DNA from: an uncultured Aquimarina sp.
Lineage (GTDB): Bacteria; Bacteroidota; Bacteroidia; Flavobacteriales; Flavobacteriaceae
Assembly: GCA_947498455.1 (NCBI GenBank)
Contig: CANMKK010000024.1
Location: 1-64,000 of the forward strand
Direction: 5' to 3'
DNA: 64,000 bases
Positions 18,681 through 28,248 of the stretch are shown piece after piece (the stretch's first letter is position 1; the number at the start of each line of letters is the position of its first letter). The translations under genes were made by a program, and so were the position numbers. Under the pieces are notes generated by a model. That model was not told where the DNA came from, ran no database searches, and was given only the letters and a program-made list of their open reading frames with translations.

Positions 18681-18720
18681 AAAAAGAGGTAGAAATAGCA
18701 TAATTTTCTACCTCTTTTTT
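18681..18720 (+). terminator. Rho-independent terminator
   Basis: AAAAAGAGGTAGAAA (18681-18695) pairs with TTTCTACCTCTTTTT (within 18704-18720) and ends in a T-run. It lies between the DUF4856 and imelysin genes; a TAAATTTG box directly after it (about 18721-18728) may restart transcription. Confidence 0.8.
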
Positions 18721-18759
18721 TAAATTTGCAAAAATTTATTAAGAATAAATAAAAATAAG

Positions 18760-19869
18760 ATGAAGAAGTTTTTATTTTCAATTTGTACCGTAGTATTTCT
18801 TATAGCCTGCTCTTCGGGAGATGATACGAATGAGGTAGGTGATAATTTTGATAGAAAAGCATTGTTGGAGAATATTGCAGATAACATAATTGTACCGGCT
18901 TACGAAAATTTTGCTGAAGATATGGAAGATTTGAAGATGGCAACTTCTGGTTTTGTAAATACAACAGACATAACAAATCTTAATGTATTAAGAGATGCTT
19001 GGTCAACCGCTTATATATCTTGGCAATCTATAAGTATGTACGAAATAGGAAAAGCAGAGGAGATATCTTTTAGAAATTTTATGAATGTATTTCCTGTTAA
19101 TACTATTAATATTAAAGCTAATGTAGTTTTTGAATCTTATGATCTAACAACTATTTCTCAACAAGACGAACAAGGGTTTGGTGCAATAGATTATCTTATA
19201 AACGGTATTTCTGGTTCAGATGCAGATATTGTTGCCATGTATATAGATACTACTGACGGTTCTAAGTATAAAGACTATCTTACTAATGTGGTTACTAGAA
19301 TGGAAAGTCTAACAACTCAAGTAGTGAGTGATTGGACTGGAGGTTATAGGGATTCTTTTGTAAATAATAATGGTTCTTCTGCAACAAGTTCTCTAGATAA
19401 AATAGTAAATGATTTTTTATTCCACTACGAAAAACATTTACGTGCAGGTAAAATAGGAATTCCTGCAGGAGTATTCTCGGGAACTCCTTTAGATGATAAA
19501 GTAGAAGCATATTATAAAAAAGATATATCAAAAACTCTTTTTGATGCAAACCTTGATGCCTTACAGAACTTTTTTAATGGAAAATATTTTAAAAACAATT
19601 CGAGAGGAGAAAGTTTGAAAACTTATTTAGATTTTTTAAATACTATTAAAGAAGAAGAGGATTTATCGACATTAATTAATAGCCAGTTTGATAAGGCAAG
19701 AGCTACAGCATCTAACTTGAATAATGATTTATCATCTCAGGTTCGGACTAACAATAGTTTAATGCTTAATACATATGATGAATTACAGAAGAATGTCGTT
19801 TATCTAAAAGTAGATATGTTACAAGCGTTATCAATCAAAGTTGATTTTGTAGATGCAGATGGAGATTAA
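18760..19869 (+). CDS. Imelysin-family lipoprotein
   Basis: The 369-aa protein has a lipobox (VVFLIACSSGDD, Cys 17) and an all-helical imelysin domain: LRDAWSTAYISWQSISMYEIGKAE, VNTINI, and QGFGAIDYLING at the place of the GxHxxE motif. The His and Glu of that motif are replaced (GFGAID), as in IPPA-like members. Further signs are WTGGYRDSF and FLFHYEKHLRAGKIGIPAGVFSG. Imelysin proteins are outer-membrane-linked, iron-regulated proteins implicated in iron uptake. It begins an apparent operon with the HTTM and FecA-like genes (16-nt gap, then overlap). Confidence 0.88.
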   Translation: MKKFLFSICTVVFLIACSSGDDTNEVGDNFDRKALLENIADNIIVPAYENFAEDMEDLKMATSGFVNTTDITNLNVLRDAWSTAYISWQSISMYEIGKAEEISFRNFMNVFPVNTINIKANVVFESYDLTTISQQDEQGFGAIDYLINGISGSDADIVAMYIDTTDGSKYKDYLTNVVTRMESLTTQVVSDWTGGYRDSFVNNNGSSATSSLDKIVNDFLFHYEKHLRAGKIGIPAGVFSGTPLDDKVEAYYKKDISKTLFDANLDALQNFFNGKYFKNNSRGESLKTYLDFLNTIKEEEDLSTLINSQFDKARATASNLNNDLSSQVRTNNSLMLNTYDELQKNVVYLKVDMLQALSIKVDFVDADGD

Positions 19870-19885
19870 ATAATAGGGTTCATAA

Positions 19886-21247
19886 ATGAATTTTAGTATA
19901 ACGGAATATCTTAAAAAAAATACGGAGGCTGCACCACTTGCAGTCTTTCGTATTTTTTTTGGTTTTATGATGTTCTGTAGTATTATTCGTTTTTGGAGTT
20001 ATGGTTGGATAGAAAAATTATATATTAAACCAAATTTCTTTTTTTCATATTATGGTTTAGAGTTTATCAAACCAATAGGACAGCTTACATACTTGATTTT
20101 TATAATTTGTGGACTTTCATCTATTTTTATACTGATTGGGTATAAGTATAGAGTAGCTATAGTTACTTTTTTTATAAGTTTTACCTATATCGAATTGATG
20201 GATAAGACAACCTATCTAAATCATTATTACTTTATAAGCTTACTGAGTTTTTTATTAATTTTTTTGCCCGCAAATGCATATTACTCAATAGATGCTAAAA
20301 TAAAAAAACGTTCTTTTCAGAAAATTCCTGCTTGGACAATTGATTCGATTAAACTTTTATTAGCAATTGTATATTTCTATGCAGGATTGGCTAAATTAAA
20401 TTCGGATTGGTTAGTAAAAGCGATGCCTTTAAAAATTTGGTTACCTTCTAAATACGATATCCCTTTAATAGGTGATATAATGCAACAAGAATGGGTACAT
20501 TATGCGTTTAGTTATACCGGAACAATGTATGATCTTGCGATACCTTTTCTGTTATTGTATAAAAGAACTAGAGTGCTTGCTTTTATAATGGTAATCGTAT
20601 TTCACATACTTACCAGAGTTCTCTTTCCAATAGGGATGTTTCCATATATTATGATTGTAAGTGCTTTGATATTTTTTGACACTAAAGTACATTATCAAAT
20701 ATTGAGGTTTATATCTAATATATGTAGTATTAATAAAGAAAAATTCGATACCGCAAAGGTGTTGCAGTTCCAACCTAATTATCGCAAAGTTATTTTATTA
20801 GTCGTAATGTCATTTCTTACAATTCAATTACTTTTGCCGTTTCGATATCTGTTGTATCCTGGAGAATTATTTTGGACAGAAGAAGGGTATCGTTTTTCTT
20901 GGCGGGTAATGTTGATGGAAAAAGCTGGGTATGCTAATTTTAAAATAGTTGATAAAGAAACAGGTAAGAGGTTTTATGTAGATAATGACGATTTTCTTAC
21001 ACCTTTTCAGCAAAAGCAAATGGCTACTCAACCAGATTTTATTTTGGAGTATGCTCATTACCTAAAAAAACATTTCGAAAATCAAGGACACCAGAATGTT
21101 CAGGTGTTTGTAGAAAGCTACGTAGCACTTAATGGCAGGCTAAGTAGTCAATATATTGATCCCAATGTGGATCTGGGGAAACAAAAAGAGTCATTTAAAC
21201 ATAAAACGTGGATTATTCCATTTAAGGATGAAATTAAGGGATTATAA
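19886..21247 (+). CDS. HTTM-domain membrane protein
   Basis: The 453-aa protein has about seven to nine hydrophobic segments in its first 300 residues and matches the HTTM (horizontally transferred transmembrane, vitamin K gamma-carboxylase-like) family: APLAVFRIFFGFMMFCSIIRFW, MDKTTYLNHYYFISLLSFLLIFLPANAYYSID in parts, LLAIVYFYAGLAKLNSDWL, and FRYLLYPGELFWTEEGYRFSWRVML in parts. The C-terminal 100 residues are soluble. The chemistry of bacterial HTTM proteins is not settled. It is sandwiched between imelysin and a FecA-like receptor gene, whose start overlaps its 3' end by 20 nt, so they are co-translated or tightly coupled. Confidence 0.88.
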   Translation: MNFSITEYLKKNTEAAPLAVFRIFFGFMMFCSIIRFWSYGWIEKLYIKPNFFFSYYGLEFIKPIGQLTYLIFIICGLSSIFILIGYKYRVAIVTFFISFTYIELMDKTTYLNHYYFISLLSFLLIFLPANAYYSIDAKIKKRSFQKIPAWTIDSIKLLLAIVYFYAGLAKLNSDWLVKAMPLKIWLPSKYDIPLIGDIMQQEWVHYAFSYTGTMYDLAIPFLLLYKRTRVLAFIMVIVFHILTRVLFPIGMFPYIMIVSALIFFDTKVHYQILRFISNICSINKEKFDTAKVLQFQPNYRKVILLVVMSFLTIQLLLPFRYLLYPGELFWTEEGYRFSWRVMLMEKAGYANFKIVDKETGKRFYVDNDDFLTPFQQKQMATQPDFILEYAHYLKKHFENQGHQNVQVFVESYVALNGRLSSQYIDPNVDLGKQKESFKHKTWIIPFKDEIKGL

Positions 21248-23699
21248 AATTACTATATTTTTTATACTAATAAATGCATACGTATTTGGCCAATATACGA
21301 TTACCGGTACGGTTACAGATCAGAATAATAAACCAGTGGTTGGGGCAGAAGTATATAATGAATCTATAAGTAAACAAACGCTTACTGATGAAAAAGGTAT
21401 GTTTGTATTTAGTAATCTACCAGAGGGCAACTATGTGGTTACGATATTTAGTTTTCAATATAATATTCTAGAGCAAACTATTCTGGTAAAAGGAGATACT
21501 TCTAATACATTTCGATTAGAACCTCTAGGAGAAGAGCTATCAGAGGTACTGATAAGACAACGCAGAGAAAAAATTTTTAATCTGGGAAGGTTAAAACCTG
21601 TAGAAGGAACTGCTATTTTTGCTGGAAAGAAAACAGAAGTAGTTTTAGTAGATCAAACAGTGGGTAATTTAGCTTCTAATAATGCGCGGCAGATTTATGC
21701 ACAAGTAGTAGGCTTAAATATTTATGAAAATAGTGATGCGGGTCTTCAGCTTAATATTGGAGGACGTGGATTAGACCCTAACCGGTCTTCTAATTTTAAT
21801 ATCAAACAAAATGGGTATGATATTAGTGCAGATGTTTTAGGGTATCCCGAAAGTTATTATACACCACCAGCAGAAGCATTAAGTCAGATTCAGGTAGTTC
21901 GTGGAGCTGCTTCTTTACAGTATGGAACACAGTTTGGAGGGTTGTTAAATTTTATAATGAAAAAACCAAACCCTAATAAAAAAATAGAATTAACATCTCG
22001 TCAATCTATAGGGTCTTATAATCTTTTTACCAGTTTTAATAGTCTTAGTGGTACAGTAGGTAAATTTAGTTATTACACGTATTTTAATTATAAAACAGGA
22101 GATGGTTATAGGCCTAATTCAGATTTTGAATCTAAAAACTTTTATGCACATGTAGGATATGCTTTTTCGGATAGGACTAAGCTTACATTGGAAACTACAT
22201 ATTTAGATTATTTAGCTCAGCAATCAGGAGGGTTAACAGATACACAGTTTTTAATAGATCCAACATTTAGTAATCGTACCCGAAATTGGTTTGATGTAAA
22301 TTGGAAATTATTTTCATTAAAACTAGAACATGAGTTTTCGGACAGTATGGATTTTAGTCTTAATATATTCGGTTTAGATGCATCAAGAAGCGCAGTTGGT
22401 TTTAGGGGAAATCCTTTACTTCTTAATTCAAACCCTATTACTGATCCTGATGAGGTAGATCCCGAAGGTAATTTTATAACTCCAAGAGATGTAATCGTTG
22501 GTAACTTTAGAAACTGGGGAGTAGAAGCGAGGTTATTAAATAGATATAATTTATTAGGAAAAGAATCCGTGTTTTTAATAGGTTCTAAATTTTATAAAGC
22601 AAATAATGATTCTAAACAAGGAGCAGGGAGCATAAGCAATGATGCTAATTTTGATTTTGCAACGGAAACCTTTCCCGATTACCCTAATCAATCCAGTTTT
22701 AATTTTCCTAACCTGAATGCTGCTGTTTTTGGAGAAAATATTTTTAATATAACGGATAAACTCTCTTTGACTCCAGGGTTTAGATTCGAATATATCAAAA
22801 CAGAGAGCGAAGGGACATATAATCGAGTGAATTTTGACAATGCAGGAAATCCTATATCAAATATAACCGAAACAGATAATAGAGTTTTGGATCGTACTTT
22901 TTTCCTTTTTGGATTAGGACTGAGTTATAAGCCTAATAGTAACATAGAAACGTATGCGAATATATCTCAGAATTATAGATCTGTTACTTTTAGTGATATA
23001 CGAGTGGTAAGTCCGACATTTATTGTTGATCCTAATATCTCCGATGAAAAAGGTGTTACAGCGGATTTTGGAGTCAGAGGAAAACTAGGGAAGAGTTTAT
23101 CGTATGATTTGGGGGGATTTGGACTGCTATATGATGACCGAATAGGTATTGTACTAGATGATAGAGCTAATAGAGTTCGAAAAAATATTGGTACAGCCCT
23201 AATATATGGATTAGAATTATTTGCAGATTGGAATATTATTAACTCTTTAGATCTGAATGATGAAAGCTTTAGGTGGAATTGGTTTGTTAATTCTTCTATT
23301 ACAGAATCAGAATATACTAAATCAGAAGAGTCAGGTGTTGAAGGTAAAAAAGTAGAATTTATTCCCCTAATAAATTTAAAAACAGGGATGAGGTTGGGAT
23401 ATAAAAACCTTCTTGCATCTATACAATATACCTATTTATCAGAGCAGTTTACAGATGTTACAAATGCATCTATAGCCTTGGATGGTGATATCCGAAATGG
23501 AATTGTAGGAGAAATACCTGCTTATGATATTCTTGATGTTTCAATATCTTATCGATATAAAAAGTTTAAACTAGAAACTGGTATCAATAATATTCTGGAT
23601 AAGGCATATTTTACAAGGCGAGCCACTGGATATCCTGGCCCTGGGATTATACCATCTGATCCAATGACTTGGTATACTACGTTACAATTTAAATGGTAG
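21228..23699 (+). CDS. FecA-like TonB-dependent receptor
   Basis: I place the start at MKLRDYKITIFFILINAYVFGQ (823 aa) because it yields a signal peptide; it overlaps the HTTM gene by 20 nt. Domains: carboxypeptidase-like beta-sandwich (about 22-105, TITGTVTDQNNKPVVGAEVY), plug (about 120-245, NARQIYAQVVGLNIYE, GGRGLDPNRSSNFNIKQNG, IQVVRGAASLQYGTQFGG) and a 22-strand barrel ending in the aromatic QFKW. It belongs to the ferric-citrate/siderophore branch and imports a chelate through the outer membrane using TonB energy. With imelysin and HTTM upstream and ferritin 1.5 kb downstream, iron is the likely cargo. Confidence 0.93.
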   Translation: MKLRDYKITIFFILINAYVFGQYTITGTVTDQNNKPVVGAEVYNESISKQTLTDEKGMFVFSNLPEGNYVVTIFSFQYNILEQTILVKGDTSNTFRLEPLGEELSEVLIRQRREKIFNLGRLKPVEGTAIFAGKKTEVVLVDQTVGNLASNNARQIYAQVVGLNIYENSDAGLQLNIGGRGLDPNRSSNFNIKQNGYDISADVLGYPESYYTPPAEALSQIQVVRGAASLQYGTQFGGLLNFIMKKPNPNKKIELTSRQSIGSYNLFTSFNSLSGTVGKFSYYTYFNYKTGDGYRPNSDFESKNFYAHVGYAFSDRTKLTLETTYLDYLAQQSGGLTDTQFLIDPTFSNRTRNWFDVNWKLFSLKLEHEFSDSMDFSLNIFGLDASRSAVGFRGNPLLLNSNPITDPDEVDPEGNFITPRDVIVGNFRNWGVEARLLNRYNLLGKESVFLIGSKFYKANNDSKQGAGSISNDANFDFATETFPDYPNQSSFNFPNLNAAVFGENIFNITDKLSLTPGFRFEYIKTESEGTYNRVNFDNAGNPISNITETDNRVLDRTFFLFGLGLSYKPNSNIETYANISQNYRSVTFSDIRVVSPTFIVDPNISDEKGVTADFGVRGKLGKSLSYDLGGFGLLYDDRIGIVLDDRANRVRKNIGTALIYGLELFADWNIINSLDLNDESFRWNWFVNSSITESEYTKSEESGVEGKKVEFIPLINLKTGMRLGYKNLLASIQYTYLSEQFTDVTNASIALDGDIRNGIVGEIPAYDILDVSISYRYKKFKLETGINNILDKAYFTRRATGYPGPGIIPSDPMTWYTTLQFKW

Positions 23700-23733
23700 T
23701 TGTATAGTTAATATTGTTGCAAGTCATAAAAAA

Positions 23734-24306
23734 ATGAAGTATTTGATCCAAAGTATATTTTTTTTGGCCACACTAATTATCTCTTCGAATTTAATAGCTC
23801 AAGAAAAATCAAACGAAAACATTATCGAATGGAAATCTGATCGAAAATTACTCTGGTCAGATTTTTTAGGAGAACCAAATACTGATATTTTTGCATTTGC
23901 TTTAACAAGTTACAAAATTGAGATATTTCCAAACGATGTAATGGTAGATGAAAACAATAACATTCAAAATTATAAAGACTTACATCTAAATGCTCTTTTT
24001 TATAAAAATCATTCTTGGGTTATCAAAAAAAATGAAAAATTATTACAACATGAACAATTACATTTTGATATAGCAGAACTATTTGCTAGAAAAATGAGAC
24101 AAAAATTCGAGGAACTAAAAGCGCAAAAAATAGCAAATTATGATTCTTATATGAGTATATATATTATATTTTGGAAGCAATGTAGAAAAATGCAGAAGGA
24201 CTACGATGAGAAAACAAGCCACGGAATTAAAGAAGCAATAAACTCTCAATGGCAAATAAATATTTATAATGAATTACAAAATTTGAATAGTTTTGCTCTT
24301 GAATAA
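23734..24306 (+). CDS. DUF922-type secreted protein with HExxH motif
   Basis: The 190-aa protein has a signal peptide (IFFLATLIISSNLIAQ) and a domain with IIEWKSDRKLLWSDFLGEPN and the zinc-protease-like motif HEQLHFDIAELFARKMRQ near 110. This fits the DUF922 group of putative secreted metallopeptidases. The motif supports metal binding; proteolytic activity has not been shown for the family to my knowledge. It follows the receptor gene by 34 nt and probably shares its transcript, though some of its sequence is more AT-rich than its neighbours. Confidence 0.75.
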   Translation: MKYLIQSIFFLATLIISSNLIAQEKSNENIIEWKSDRKLLWSDFLGEPNTDIFAFALTSYKIEIFPNDVMVDENNNIQNYKDLHLNALFYKNHSWVIKKNEKLLQHEQLHFDIAELFARKMRQKFEELKAQKIANYDSYMSIYIIFWKQCRKMQKDYDEKTSHGIKEAINSQWQINIYNELQNLNSFALE

Positions 24307-24472
24307 ACGACAGTTACAAGAGTCATATATTATATATGCTCTCTTCTGAAAGCAAACGAGCCATATAAGAGGTGTTATTGATAGAATTAACTATTGTTTA
24401 ATCAGAGTTTTGAGTGATATTATATATTTTTAAGTTTAAACATGGAAATGATAATATTTTTGTTACAATAGT

Positions 24473-24985
24473 ATGAAAGAATTCGAAGTCTATGACAATA
24501 TGATGGCGACTTATTACCAGTCCATTTCTACTCATATTTTACCATTATCATCTTGGGAGTTTTATGGAGAACATAATGCTGTTTTTACAAATTTTAAAGA
24601 TGATTTGGATAGCCTTAGGAAAATTACTAAAAAATGGAATTTTAATAAGGACTATCAAACAGAATTAATTACTAAAGAATCCGTAATTGTAATCACCGAT
24701 CTGGAACTGAAAATTGTATATACAACTCGTAATATAGCAAAAATGAGTGGATATACGCAGGAGGAGGTAATTGGTAAATCCCCAAAAATGTTCCAAGGAA
24801 AAGACACTTGCTCTGAAGCCTCTAAATCTATTAGGAAATCTATAAATAAAGAAGAACCTTTTGATGTCTCCATTCTTAATTATAGAAAAGATTCTAGTAC
24901 ATATTTTTGTAGGATTAAAGGCTATCCGGTTTATAATCAAAGAGGAAAGTTAATTAATTATATAGCATTTGAAAAAGTTGCGTGA
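24473..24985 (+). CDS. Single PAS-domain protein
   Basis: The 170-aa protein has an N-terminal helical segment of about 60 residues and one PAS domain from about 65 (SVIVITDLELKIVYTTRNIAKMSGYTQEEVIGKSPKMFQG ... YFCRIKGYPVYNQRGKLINYIAFEKV, quoted in parts). No kinase, HTH or other output domain is fused. Stand-alone PAS proteins act as sensors that bind other signalling proteins. The pattern N-x-x-x-x-K-M-F-Q-G lacks the LOV cysteine motif (NCRFLQ), so it is not a flavin photoreceptor of that type. Its partner is unknown; the hybrid kinase at 25960-28197 is the nearest candidate. Confidence 0.85.
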   Translation: MKEFEVYDNMMATYYQSISTHILPLSSWEFYGEHNAVFTNFKDDLDSLRKITKKWNFNKDYQTELITKESVIVITDLELKIVYTTRNIAKMSGYTQEEVIGKSPKMFQGKDTCSEASKSIRKSINKEEPFDVSILNYRKDSSTYFCRIKGYPVYNQRGKLINYIAFEKVA

Positions 24986-25173
24986 AATATATTTTATATC
25001 ATTCAATTTAGACTTAAATATATCCAATAACAATACATATTTTTATCAGAACAAATTTAAATCAAGAGTGCTATTAAAATAGTCTGATTTTAAATTAGAG
25101 CGAAAGACTGCCTAAATTTCTTAGGAGAATTATGAAATATGTATTTTTAGTTCTTAGAACAAAAAGTATAGTT

Positions 25174-25674
25174 ATGATATCAGAAATAGAAAAATCATTA
25201 AATGATCAAATAAAATACGAAGCCAAAGCTTCTGCACAATACCTATCTATGGCTTGTTGGGCGGATATAAATGGCTATAATGGAGTAGCAGAATTCTTCT
25301 ATACACAATCAGAGGAAGAACGTGTTCATATGACTAAATTGGTAAAGTTTATTAATGAACGAAATGGAAAAGCTGTGATTCCGGCAATAGAGAAACCAAG
25401 AGATGATTTTAAAAGTTTACTAGAATTGTTCGAAATTTTTCTTGAAAGTGAAGAGTTTGTAACCGCTCAGATAAATAATGTAATATTTCAATGTTTAGAG
25501 TATAAAGATTATAATGTACATAACTTTATGCAATGGTATGTGTCAGAACAGTTAGAGGAAGAAGCTACGGCACGTACATTATTAGATAAATTAAAGATTA
25601 TTGGAGAAGATAAGTCTGGACACTATTTATTCGATAGAGATATAAATACTTTACAAGCTGCTAATAATGAGTAG
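25174..25674 (+). CDS. ftnA: Ferritin
   Basis: I chose the start MISEIEKSLNDQIKYEAKASAQYL (166 aa), since ferritins of this group begin there; an in-frame ATG at 25132 adds 14 residues with no counterpart. The ferroxidase ligands are visible: E17-type Glu in YEAKASAQYLSMACWAD, the ExxH pair in SEEERVHMTKLVKF, Glu in EEFVTAQINNV and Gln/Glu in QWYVSEQLEEEATA. The protein oxidises Fe(II) and stores ferric iron in a 24-mer cage in the cytoplasm. Its place after an iron-uptake block is in keeping with that role. A terminator follows. Confidence 0.95.
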   Translation: MISEIEKSLNDQIKYEAKASAQYLSMACWADINGYNGVAEFFYTQSEEERVHMTKLVKFINERNGKAVIPAIEKPRDDFKSLLELFEIFLESEEFVTAQINNVIFQCLEYKDYNVHNFMQWYVSEQLEEEATARTLLDKLKIIGEDKSGHYLFDRDINTLQAANNE

Positions 25675-25715
25675 TATGATGTAATGTTTTGTTAATAAGT
25701 ATATAAAATAAAATA

Positions 25716-25745
25716 AGAGATTCCTTTTTCGGGAATCTTTTTTTA
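25716..25745 (+). terminator. Rho-independent terminator of ferritin gene
   Basis: AGATTCC (25718-25724) pairs with GGAATCT (25732-25738) followed by eight T residues. Confidence 0.8.
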
Positions 25746-25784
25746 TTTTATTTTTGTGCTTTATTTAGATTTAATAAAAATTAA

Positions 25785-25934
25785 ATGATTGCACAAAATT
25801 CAGATACTACTGTTTTATATGCTTCTTGCGTATTAATGAATTGTGAGGTTAGTTGTGGTGGGAAAAAGAAAAAATGCTGTAAAAAGTATAAAAAGAAAGG
25901 AAAGAGTAATTGTAAAAAATGCCCTAAACTATAA
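25785..25934 (+). CDS. Cys/Lys-rich mini-protein (49 aa)
   Basis: The frame reads MIAQNSDTTVLYASCVLMNC and continues with a Gly-Lys-Lys cluster, CCKKYKKKGKSNCKKCPKL. It holds seven cysteines (about 14 percent) and some 15 lysines in 49 residues, and its C-terminal half alternates Cys pairs with Lys runs. Similar short tails (CCKKYKKGKRCKKCPK) recur in small uncharacterised flavobacterial proteins, from memory. Metal or nucleic acid binding is possible. It lies between the ferritin terminator and the 3' end of the kinase on the opposite strand. A TTTTG element near 25752 may form part of its promoter. It is too short for most gene finders. Confidence 0.6.
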   Translation: MIAQNSDTTVLYASCVLMNCEVSCGGKKKKCCKKYKKKGKSNCKKCPKL

Positions 25935-25959
25935 CCGTTATATTTAGGAGAAGCTATTT

Positions 25960-28197
25960 TTAGATAAGAGTGTCATTAATTGATGGTATGTTCTTACGTA
26001 TTATGTCATCTAGCGTGTTTTTACTGAGTGGTTTATTTATAGTATCATTCATACCAGCAGCTTTGCATTTTTCTTCTATCTCTTCTAATTCTGATGCTGT
26101 AAGAGCAATAATAGGAACAGATATATTTGTTTTTCTAATAAGTTTGGTAGCTTCATAACCATTAAGAAGTGGCATATTAAGATCCATTAAAATAAGATCA
26201 AAATTTTCCTTTTTCACTATTTCTACCGCCTTCATCCCATCCTCTGCAATAGTACAATCATAGCCTAAATTGTACAATAAATTACGAGTGACAATTTGAT
26301 TAATTTTGTTATCCTCTACAATAAGAATAGACTTATGATTTGTCATAAAGGTACTTTTGTGATAATTGGGTAACACATAGCTATTTTCCAAAGTTGTTTG
26401 TAGGCTTAAAGTAAAGTTTAATTTCGTGCCTTTCCCATGTGTACTATCTAAGTATATTTGACTATCCATAATTTGTAAAAGTTTTTTTACAATAGATAAC
26501 CCTAATCCTGTTCCATCTAATTTATCTAACTCACGATTTATTTGAGAAAATTTTTCAAAAACAAGCTCTTTTTTATTATCAGGTATTCCAATTCCATTAT
26601 CTTCAATTTCAAATAATATATCCGCAGTATTATCTTCTATAGCAATCAACTTTACCCGTAACCAGACCTTGCCATTTTCGGTATATTTTATAGCATTACC
26701 AACGAGATTTATTAATATTTCGGTTAAACGAAGAGAATCAACTAGCAACGATTTTGGTAGCTTGTCATCAATTTCTAATATGAGCTCATTATGATGACTA
26801 TTAGCTTGATAATTGAAGGAGTTTAATAAATTTTGGCATAGTTCTTTAAGATTAACAGGTTTTTTATGCAACTTTATTTTTTGAGACTCAATTTCTCCAA
26901 TCTTAAGTACATTGTTAATCAGATTAAGTAGATAATCTCCAGAGAATTTTAAAGATTTTAATAATTTCTTATGTTTTTTTAGAACTTCAGTATCATCAAG
27001 TAATAGGGAAGTAATTCCTATTACTCCATACAGAGGAGTTCTAAGCTCATGACTAACGGTAGAGATAAATTGAGATTTTATTTGTGTAAGTTTTTCTGCT
27101 TTTGATTTTGCAGTAAGCAATTCTTCATTTTTTTCTTTTAGATGTAAACTTAAAGTTTTTTTGGAGCGATACGCTTGTAGGAGTAGAAAAATAGTTCCTA
27201 ACATGATCATAATTCCAATAGCCGAAATTATGATTATAGTTCTGTTATTTTTGGCAAGGTTCGTTTGATATTCTCTCTCTTTTTTTACCTCTTTTAGTTC
27301 TCTTTCATATTCATCAACATTAAAGTTGATTTTTGTGACTTCTATCTGCTCCAGTTTTAATTTTTCTTGAATTTCCTGAAAAGAATTAAGATTTTGAAAT
27401 GCTTTTTTATAATCATTAGTATTTTTATATAATTCGGCACGAGCCTTATAGATCAATAACAGTTGTCTAAACATATTGTTTTGGAATGCTACATCTAGAG
27501 CTTTGTTAAGATAAGCTTCGGCAAGCTGGTTCTCATTCTTGCTTAAAAAGTATCGACCTTTCAGGTATTTTATTTCACAATCTCCTTGTAGGTCATTACT
27601 TTTTTTTATCATTTCTTCTGATAATGAAAGATAATGGTGCGCTTTTTCATATTCACTCAAGTAAGTATAAGACCTCGCTAAATTAAGTGTTGCGGCGAGA
27701 GGAGAATATTTATCAAAAGATTTCCCTGTTTCCAAAGACTTTTTGTAATATAAAACAGAGGATTTTAAATTTTTATTGTCAATTGCTGAATTGCCTAGTC
27801 CTATATATATATAAGCTATTAAGTATAGATTATTACATAGTTTAGCATGCTTTAATGCCTTTTTATAATTTTCTTCTGCAGCATTAAAATCCGAAATAAC
27901 ATCATAATTAGCAGCAATAGCATAATAAGACTCTGATATATAATATTCATTTTTTAATTGATGTGCATAATTAGCAGCCATAACAGCATACTCTAAGGAT
28001 TCTTTAACCTTAAAATCATCAAATAATAGATTAGATGATTTGTTTAATAGAAAATCTAGACTGTCATTTTTAGGGAAAGTGATTTCTTTCTGATTTTGTG
28101 CATAACATAAACTATGTAGCATAAAATAAATAAAAATCAATACTTTTTTAGTAAAACGTATTTTTAGGAAATAGGCTGTATATATTGTATTTTTCAA
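25960..28197 (-). CDS. TPR hybrid sensor histidine kinase
   Basis: The protein (about 745 aa) has a hydrophobic signal segment ending in LCYAQ, tetratricopeptide repeats (about 60-290), one membrane helix (IIIISAIGIMIMLGTIFLLL), a coiled linker, HisKA (FISTVSHELRTPLYGVIG), HATPase_c (NLVGNAIKYTENG, EDNGIGIP, GTGLGLSIVKKLL) and a C-terminal receiver (ILIVEDNKINQIV, acceptor Asp in LILMDLNMPLLNGYEATK). No ATG precedes the signal segment in this frame, so translation probably begins at TTG 28197, or at TTG 28248. The hybrid form needs a phosphotransfer or response partner elsewhere. Confidence 0.88.
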   Translation of the reverse strand: MKNTIYTAYFLKIRFTKKVLIFIYFMLHSLCYAQNQKEITFPKNDSLDFLLNKSSNLLFDDFKVKESLEYAVMAANYAHQLKNEYYISESYYAIAANYDVISDFNAAEENYKKALKHAKLCNNLYLIAYIYIGLGNSAIDNKNLKSSVLYYKKSLETGKSFDKYSPLAATLNLARSYTYLSEYEKAHHYLSLSEEMIKKSNDLQGDCEIKYLKGRYFLSKNENQLAEAYLNKALDVAFQNNMFRQLLLIYKARAELYKNTNDYKKAFQNLNSFQEIQEKLKLEQIEVTKINFNVDEYERELKEVKKEREYQTNLAKNNRTIIIISAIGIMIMLGTIFLLLQAYRSKKTLSLHLKEKNEELLTAKSKAEKLTQIKSQFISTVSHELRTPLYGVIGITSLLLDDTEVLKKHKKLLKSLKFSGDYLLNLINNVLKIGEIESQKIKLHKKPVNLKELCQNLLNSFNYQANSHHNELILEIDDKLPKSLLVDSLRLTEILINLVGNAIKYTENGKVWLRVKLIAIEDNTADILFEIEDNGIGIPDNKKELVFEKFSQINRELDKLDGTGLGLSIVKKLLQIMDSQIYLDSTHGKGTKLNFTLSLQTTLENSYVLPNYHKSTFMTNHKSILIVEDNKINQIVTRNLLYNLGYDCTIAEDGMKAVEIVKKENFDLILMDLNMPLLNGYEATKLIRKTNISVPIIALTASELEEIEEKCKAAGMNDTINKPLSKNTLDDIIRKNIPSINDTLI

Positions 28198-28248
28198 GGC
28201 AAAACTTTTAAAAATAACAAGACCACAAGAAAGATTATAGTAACACAA

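Noticed and set aside
24473..24985. LOV-type blue-light receptor
   Set aside because: The PAS domain lacks the cysteine motif needed for flavin adduct formation.
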